Shown here: positions 15,261 through 19,397 of the stretch, piece by piece
Layout: each line of letters begins with the position of its first letter
Position numbering within the stretch: the stretch's first letter is position 1
DNA from: CAIURC01 sp043777315
GTDB taxonomy: Bacteria; Verrucomicrobiota; Verrucomicrobiia; Chthoniobacterales; Chthoniobacteraceae
Length of the DNA stretch: 19,397 bases
Reading direction: 5' to 3'
Assembly: GCA_043777315.1 (NCBI GenBank)
Contig: JAYVPW010000135.1
Location: 1 to 19,397, forward strand
Translations under genes and position numbers: made by a program
The notes under the pieces: generated by a model
Told to the model about the DNA's origin: nothing
Databases searched by the model: none
Seen by the model: the letters and a program-made list of their open reading frames with translations, nothing else

Positions 15261-15276
15261 AGCAGTCGCAGTGCCA
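15261..15276 (-). promoter_or_regulatory. Candidate sigma-54 (-24/-12) promoter of the nasS-nrt operon
   Basis: The minus strand reads TGGCACTGCGACTGCT: -24 TGGCAC, then 5 nt, then CTGC against consensus TTGC, then T. The spacing is correct. A second TGGCAC lies 10 nt upstream. The weakness is position: transcription would start within a few bases of the nasS ATGs, giving an essentially leaderless message. Confidence 0.35.
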
Positions 15277-15287
15277 GCGTGCCAAAC

Positions 15288-15303
15288 TCATGCAGAAACA
15301 TGA
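15288..15303. promoter_or_regulatory. Palindrome in the LysR/nasS divergent region, possible LysR operator
   Basis: TCATG and CATGA are separated by 6 nt and centred in the 75-bp gap between the divergent starts. A T-N11-A core can be read inside it, the loose signature of LysR sites. Short palindromes are common, so this is only a candidate. Confidence 0.3.
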
Positions 15304-15329
15304 CGCAATGTTTTTCACTTAATGTATGA

Positions 15330-16253
15330 ATGGCATTCATGGATCCAGCCATCGACACCCGGCAACTACGCGCCTTCATCTGCCTCGCCCGCAGTGGCAG
15401 CTTCACGCAGGCAGGGAGAGAACTGCATCTGACGCAGAGCGCCATCAGTCACGCGATCAAATCTCTCGAAATCGATCTAGGCAGCCAACTTTTCCACCGC
15501 CAGGGCAAGAGCGTGCATCTCACTCATGCTGGACGCGAACTGCTGCCACATGCGGAGACGATTCTGCAATCCATGGGGCATGCACGGGCGATTCTTGGCA
15601 CTCTGGATCAAGCGCCACGTGGCAAATTAAAGATCGGCTGCACCACAGCGGCTGCGCAGTTCGTCCTGCCTACGGTGTTTCGTGAGTTTAAAGAGAGCTT
15701 TCCATATTATGAGATCAAAGTGCTATGTGGCGAAACGCCAGACACGATTGAGCGACTTTTGAAGAACCAAGTCGATATCACGGTGAGTTTGAGACCCCAG
15801 GACGTGACCCGTTTGAACTGCCACGCGATCTTTGAAGACGAACTCGAATTTTTGATTTCTCCGCTGCATTCTTGGGCGCAAAAAACGCCAAAACTAAAAG
15901 ACGCAGCGAATGAAACCTTCATCGTCGCCAGTCGCAACAGCCTGAATTTCGCAATGGTTCAGGAATTTTTCATGAAGCAGGGCGTACGACTGAACAACTT
16001 CATTGAATTGGGTAGTTCCGAGGCGACAAAAGAACTTGCCAAGCTCGGTATTGGCGTCGCCATCGCCGCACGCTGGATTGCACGGGCGGAAATCGAGGCG
16101 GGGCAATTGATCGTGCTGCCCTTGCCCAAAGGGAAGCTCAAGCGACGCTGGATCGTCTCCACGCTCAAAGACCGCCCGCTCAACCTGCCAGAGCGCACGT
16201 TCATCGGCCTGTGCGAGGAAGTCGGACGCCGCATGATTGATATTAGGACATGA
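15330..16253 (+). CDS. LysR-family transcriptional regulator of the nitrate genes
   Basis: This is 307 residues. The N-terminal winged helix is unmistakable: DTRQLRAFICLARSGSFTQA, then GRELHLTQSAISHAIKSLE (recognition helix), with LFHRQGKSVHLTHAGRELLP. The C-terminal effector domain (about 95-300) is of the periplasmic-binding-protein type, as in CysB/Cbl and NtcB-like regulators. It is divergent from nasS-nrtABCD with 75 bp between starts, the usual layout for a LysR protein controlling its neighbour; nitrate or nitrite as effector is inference. The start may be the ATG at 15330 or at 15339 (MDPAIDTRQ); neither has a good ribosome site. GC is lower than in the left half of the window. Confidence 0.92.
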   Translation: MAFMDPAIDTRQLRAFICLARSGSFTQAGRELHLTQSAISHAIKSLEIDLGSQLFHRQGKSVHLTHAGRELLPHAETILQSMGHARAILGTLDQAPRGKLKIGCTTAAAQFVLPTVFREFKESFPYYEIKVLCGETPDTIERLLKNQVDITVSLRPQDVTRLNCHAIFEDELEFLISPLHSWAQKTPKLKDAANETFIVASRNSLNFAMVQEFFMKQGVRLNNFIELGSSEATKELAKLGIGVAIAARWIARAEIEAGQLIVLPLPKGKLKRRWIVSTLKDRPLNLPERTFIGLCEEVGRRMIDIRT

Positions 16254-16458
16254 GATGGCGGCGAGCGTGTCCGCAGTCTCGAACGTTACCGCAATCGTAG
16301 CACGGCGACTTGTGATCAGAGCTTGGGGTTGTTCATGGTTTTGTGCTCACGGACTGGCGTTTTATCATCCCATCACCCGCTGCCGGTTCCGCGACAGCTT
16401 GTACTGAATCTTCAGATCAGCGCCATCCCACACGGCCTCGCAGGACTCCAGACGGTAG
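16254..16458. other. Non-coding stretch between LysR and the XRE remnant
   Basis: This is 205 bp. No open frame has family features, and I found no terminator hairpin after LysR. It may contain the ruined 5' end of the XRE gene, but no helix-turn-helix start can be read in any frame. Otherwise I see nothing here. Confidence 0.5.
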
Positions 16459-16638
16459 TTTCGTGCTCGTGTTGGAGTGTCGCAGGACAACTTCGCTTTC
16501 GAGTGCGGAATGCATCGGACCTATGTGGGACAAGTGGAACGCTGTGAGCGCAATATCTCGCTCGCCACGCTGGAGCTGTTTGCCAATGCGATAAGCGTCA
16601 GCGTTCCTCAACTGCTCACCAAGGATGGGGTGAAATGA
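16459..16638 (+). pseudogene. XRE-family helix-turn-helix regulator, 5' end broken
   Basis: The frame after the stop TAG at 16456 reads FRARVGVSQDNFAFECGMHR, then TYVGQVERCERNISLATLEL and FANAISVSVPQLLTKDGVK before TGA. This is helices 2-5 of an XRE domain, with the SQxxFA and HRTYVGxVERxxRNISL motifs close to consensus. Helix 1 and a start codon are missing: the stop falls where family members continue into helix 1 (RR-stop-FRAR). Only a GTG at 16477 could restart, without a ribosome site. Its TGA overlaps the next ATG (ATGA), so it was once the first gene of a two-gene operon, as with controller proteins of restriction-modification systems. Confidence 0.75.
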
Positions 16639-17269
16639 GTGCCGCTGTTTCATCTGCGGGCTACGCAGAGGCCATCCGTCAGAGTGGCCTCACTATCATT
16701 CCGCCAGGGACTTGGAGCGCATTTTGGATGCGGGGATTCGCGGCTTCTCGACGGCTGGAATGCCGCTTCGGCCGAGATCAAAAGTGGTGAAGTGCGAGGT
16801 CTGCAAGGTCCTGGGCTACCCGCTGCCGAAGTCCTTCCGCAAGTGCAGGCCGCACGCCCGCTTTCCAGGGCAGAACTTCGATACCTATGTTCAGGCGTCG
16901 GATAATCTCCAGATCTGGAATGAGGAGCTGAAGCCACGTCGGCGCTATGTGCTGATTGCCGTGGGTGATGATGGCTGCGTGAGCAGGGTGAAGGTCGTCA
17001 CGGGTGCCATGCTCGCCAAACTCGATACCACGGGCACACTGACGCAGAAGTATCAGGCCCAGCTTGTTTCTGGAGTGTCATCACACGAGCTGATCTCGCT
17101 CAACGATACGGAACATCTGCTACCTATGATTGGTTCAAATAGCAGCGCCGCAGATGTAGTGCCGACGAGCGAGCCACAGCGCGGTTCTATTTTGTTTGAA
17201 GTAAGGGTGTTGAACAAGAAAATTCAAATCCCACTACCGCGCGGCTTCTTCGGCAAGACCAAAGGCTGA
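16635..17269 (+). pseudogene. Putative restriction-associated protein, split by a one-base frameshift
   Basis: The ATG at 16635 gives MSAAVSSAGYAEAIRQSGLT and IIPPG, then loses sense. In the next frame the sequence goes on as DLERILDAGIRGFSTAGMPL and RPRSKVVKCEVCKVLGYPLP to a stop at 17269. The switch is at CCAGGGACTTGG (16704-16715); one extra G (CCAGGGGACTTGG) joins both parts as IIPPGDLERILDAG in a protein of about 211 residues. Part two includes FPGQNFDTYVQASDNLQIWN followed by EELK; the D and E-x-K could be nuclease residues, but that is weak. I do not recognise the family for certain. A restriction role is inferred from the XRE gene overlapping upstream and the methyltransferase converging downstream (36-bp overlap). 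Confidence 0.65.
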
Positions 17270-18907
17270 CTCGACAAGTTGGTCGATCCTCGCGGCTAGC
17301 GCATCGGCCTCGTCACCCGGTGTTAGCGCATAGATTCGACGAGCCAGCGATACGATCTCGATGGATGCCGGCAGCACAGGCGCGGGCAGAGGAAACTTCT
17401 CCACATACTGCGTCATGAAGCGGCGACGACCTGAATACAGCTTGTTGTTGAAAGCGTGATCGTAGAAGCTCTCGATGAAGCGTGAGTTCGCCACGGCAAG
17501 AGCCAGCCATAGCAGGTCGCTGCCTGTGCGGTCATTCGCGGCGAGCCAGTAGCAGTCGCCATTGATGATCTCGCCATCGAGACTCATCCAGAACGTCGGA
17601 CGCTCCGAGATGTCGGGGAAGACCAGTTTTGGCACAGGCCATAGCGAGGGAACCTGAGGAACCCAAATCTCAAACCACTGGCGGCCCGATTCGATGACGT
17701 AAGTCCGTGCTTCCAGCGTGGCCCGATGACTCTCCAAATACTGCTCAGTACGTGGATGGCTCGCAAGGTCGATGACCGCCTTCTTGCCGTCGCGATCTTC
17801 GTGGGTGTAGAGGATTTGGCGGTCGGCAGGCAATGACTTATAGCGCCGCGCCACATGATGTGTGATCAGCGGGCGCAGCACTTCAGGGCGCATGTCCTCG
17901 GGTAATGTGTCCCATTCTTTGCGCACGAATACCTTGTCCGCCGTGGTCTTCACGCCGACGCGAATCTTGCCGACATCGCCGAACGTGCAGAACGTGTTGG
18001 CCAAGACCGTTTCGAGCCAAGCATCACCGCTCGCGGTCGCGATGCGCCAAGTTCCATTGCGGTCGCTGCCATGATTCAATTGCCCGTGTTGGACGAGAAA
18101 GGTGGTGCCGGAGACAGACACCGCACCGCTGCCATTCGATAGCGCTTCATAGACGGTGGCGGCTTGATGAATCGGCGGCTCGCCCGTGGAGTAGATCGAG
18201 GTAAAACGCGGATGACAGGCTGGAAGTTTGAGACGCTTGCGAACCAATAAGACTGCCGGAAGCACCGCCGCCTCGAACAGCTTCGTGTCACCGAAATCCC
18301 AGACGTGAAGCACTTCGAACCGTGACAAGAGACGCTCACGCACTTGTGATCCCGCTTTCGTCGTCATGAAGCGAATCGACACGATGATGCCTGCCACCCC
18401 GCCGTCTTTCAGCACATGGGCAATGCCCTCGATAAAGGCAAAACTCAGATCCACTCGCCCGCCGAGGTCGAACAGCTGAGCAAGGCGTTGGGAACGCTCC
18501 GCCCCCATCACCTGAGTCCGCACATAGGGAGGGTTAGCGATCACCACATCGAATGAACCGGGCGAGGCAAAAAGAGAGTCCTCCCGATGCTCCAAAGCGA
18601 ACTCCAAGAAATCCTGCTGTTTCACATCGCCCACCCATGTCGGCAGTCCCTCGCGCAACCGAACTTCCGCATTAGTGACGGCCACGGGATCAAGATCAAA
18701 TCCATTCAGCGTGCAGGGACGCCCCAGCGCCCTGCCAAATGCCAGCAGCAACTCGCCGTCCCCCACAGCGGGATCGAGCACGAGTGGCTGCTTCACTTCA
18801 CAAACAACCGCGAGATGCCGAGCAACGAACTCAGCCAACCCCGCCGGAGTGTAGTGAGCACCCTCCTGCTTTTGGGTCTTTTTTGTGGCTCTCGAGTCGA
18901 GTTTCAT
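17234..18907 (-). CDS. Gamma-class N6-adenine DNA methyltransferase, type II R-M-like
   Basis: This is 557 residues from the ATG at 18907. Motif X is GAHYTPAGLAEFVA (about 17-30), motif I VLDPAVGDGELLLAFG (about 43-58), and motif IV NPPY at 125-128, within FDVVIANPPYVR. This order, X-I-IV followed by a long C-terminal target-recognition region, is that of gamma-class enzymes (M.TaqI/Eco57I-like) that methylate adenine N6. The C-terminal IDQLVESAFGLAEEAAR is also usual for them. The gene appears intact. It converges on the frameshifted gene, which is the expected restriction partner, so it may now act as an orphan. The site recognised cannot be told from the sequence. Confidence 0.9.
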   Translation of the reverse strand: MKLDSRATKKTQKQEGAHYTPAGLAEFVARHLAVVCEVKQPLVLDPAVGDGELLLAFGRALGRPCTLNGFDLDPVAVTNAEVRLREGLPTWVGDVKQQDFLEFALEHREDSLFASPGSFDVVIANPPYVRTQVMGAERSQRLAQLFDLGGRVDLSFAFIEGIAHVLKDGGVAGIIVSIRFMTTKAGSQVRERLLSRFEVLHVWDFGDTKLFEAAVLPAVLLVRKRLKLPACHPRFTSIYSTGEPPIHQAATVYEALSNGSGAVSVSGTTFLVQHGQLNHGSDRNGTWRIATASGDAWLETVLANTFCTFGDVGKIRVGVKTTADKVFVRKEWDTLPEDMRPEVLRPLITHHVARRYKSLPADRQILYTHEDRDGKKAVIDLASHPRTEQYLESHRATLEARTYVIESGRQWFEIWVPQVPSLWPVPKLVFPDISERPTFWMSLDGEIINGDCYWLAANDRTGSDLLWLALAVANSRFIESFYDHAFNNKLYSGRRRFMTQYVEKFPLPAPVLPASIEIVSLARRIYALTPGDEADALAARIDQLVESAFGLAEEAAR

Positions 18908-19015
18908 CGCGGCCAGACTACAGATCGAATGATCGCATTCAACGTAGAGATTCGAGCGGGATGATCACATGGGAGAGTGGCTTCAGCGTGAGGAATCCAG
19001 TCGCTGATGGTGGCA

Positions 19016-19381
19016 TTATTGCGCTGGAGGAATGGCTTCAGCTCTCTTCTGGGAGGCGGTGAAGAAGCTGTTGATGTCCGCCTTTTGCACGCGGTAGTCG
19101 GGCTGGTAGCACTTGCACTGGATGGCGTGGTATTCCTCGGTGCCGTGGGTCTTTGCCACGAGGTCGATGCCGGTGTCCTTGGCACTGATGCCGAACTCGG
19201 GCGGGCCGATGGCTTTGGCCCAGTCGGCGAAGAGCCACACGTCGGAGTAGAGGTCGGCGTAGCTGGCCTCGTAGCGCAGGTAGGTGCGGATGAGTTCCTC
19301 GAAGTGGGTGCCTTTTTCCTTCTACGTCTGGGCGGTGACGCGGTAGTGGGCGAGGAGGCGCTGAAGAGGAGTGGCGGGCAT
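19016..19381 (-). pseudogene. Remnant of a type ISP-like restriction enzyme N-terminus (Mrr-like nuclease domain)
   Basis: The ATG at 19381 follows AAGGAGG and gives MPATPLQRLLAHYRVTAQT, then a TAG (19322-19324), then KEKGTHFEELIRTYLRYEAS and on through GPPEFGISAKDTGIDLVAKT and HAIQCKCYQPDYRVQKADIN to SFFTASQK, after which family likeness stops. The D in GIDLVA and the QCK form the D...Q-x-K pattern of Mrr-like nucleases at the head of long LlaGI/LlaBIII-type single-chain restriction-helicase proteins. Those are well over 1000 residues; here about 115 are left. The early stop and the lost C-terminus (helicase, methylase) mark it as dead. Confidence 0.8.
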
Positions 19382-19397
19382 GGCCTCCTTGCTAGAA

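Noticed and set aside
15301..15330. Sigma-70 promoter for LysR (TGACGC ... TATGAA)
   Set aside because: The -10-like box abuts the start codon and the match is weak, so I did not list it.
16704..16715. Programmed ribosomal frameshift in the putative restriction gene
   Set aside because: There is no slippery heptamer (only GGG in CCAGGGACT) and no clear downstream structure; a lost base in a G run is simpler.
1..19397. tRNA, rRNA or riboswitch genes
   Set aside because: I looked for cloverleaf-like and conserved ribosomal stretches while reading and saw none that I could support.

Overview
The window reads as part of a GC-rich bacterial chromosome, most likely of the PVC superphylum and probably Verrucomicrobiota. 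That guess rests on the gene set (NirA-type nitrite reductase paired with a CysJ-like flavoprotein, a fused PP2C phosphatase/Ser-Thr kinase in the operon, a signal-less NrtA paralogue, a DmsB-like Fe-S protein) and on the load of short palindromic repeats. It is not a phylogenetic result.

Region 1 (1-15254, nearly all minus strand, read right to left) is an assimilatory nitrate/nitrite locus. In transcription order it holds a NasS-like cytoplasmic nitrate-binding protein, NrtA (Tat-exported binding protein), NrtB (permease), NrtC and NrtD (ATPases), and an alginate-export-family porin ending in a strong terminator. Then come a NarK-type MFS nitrate/nitrite transporter, the phosphatase-kinase fusion, the flavoprotein, NirA, and the N-terminal 183 residues of a DmsB-like Fe-S protein that runs off the left edge. 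A divergent LysR regulator (15330-16253) is the likely switch. Together they take nitrate across the outer membrane (porin) and inner membrane (NrtABCD, MFS) and reduce nitrite to ammonium. The Fe-S protein probably belongs to a molybdenum nitrate reductase outside the window.

The gaps between these genes are packed with inverted-repeat elements. Five belong to one family, built from two arms of tandem 8- or 9-nt CGCAAAGG-like units. Three fill the gaps between a stop and the next start. One lies in frame inside the flavoprotein gene and encodes a linker segment. One is expanded to carry a GxxExxY (PD-(D/E)XK-like) nuclease gene between its arms. The outer ends of the arms carry a GAGG/GAGAG tract 10-17 nt before the downstream start codons. 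I judge this repeat plus GxxExxY association to be the most novel system in the window. A different 166-bp element with perfect 30-bp terminal inverted repeats precedes nirA, and a third palindrome lies downstream of the porin.

Region 2 (about 16450-19397) is a decaying defence patch. It holds a 5'-broken XRE regulator, a putative restriction-type gene split by a one-base loss in a G run, an intact gamma-class N6-adenine methyltransferase convergent with it, and at the right edge a remnant of a type ISP-like nuclease/helicase with an early stop.

Base composition changes sharply inside nrtA near 13550 (about 66 percent GC on the left, about 54 percent on the right, by hand count of sampled rows), and again near the start of the Fe-S gene at the left edge. 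The locus is therefore a mosaic, or the contig is chimeric.
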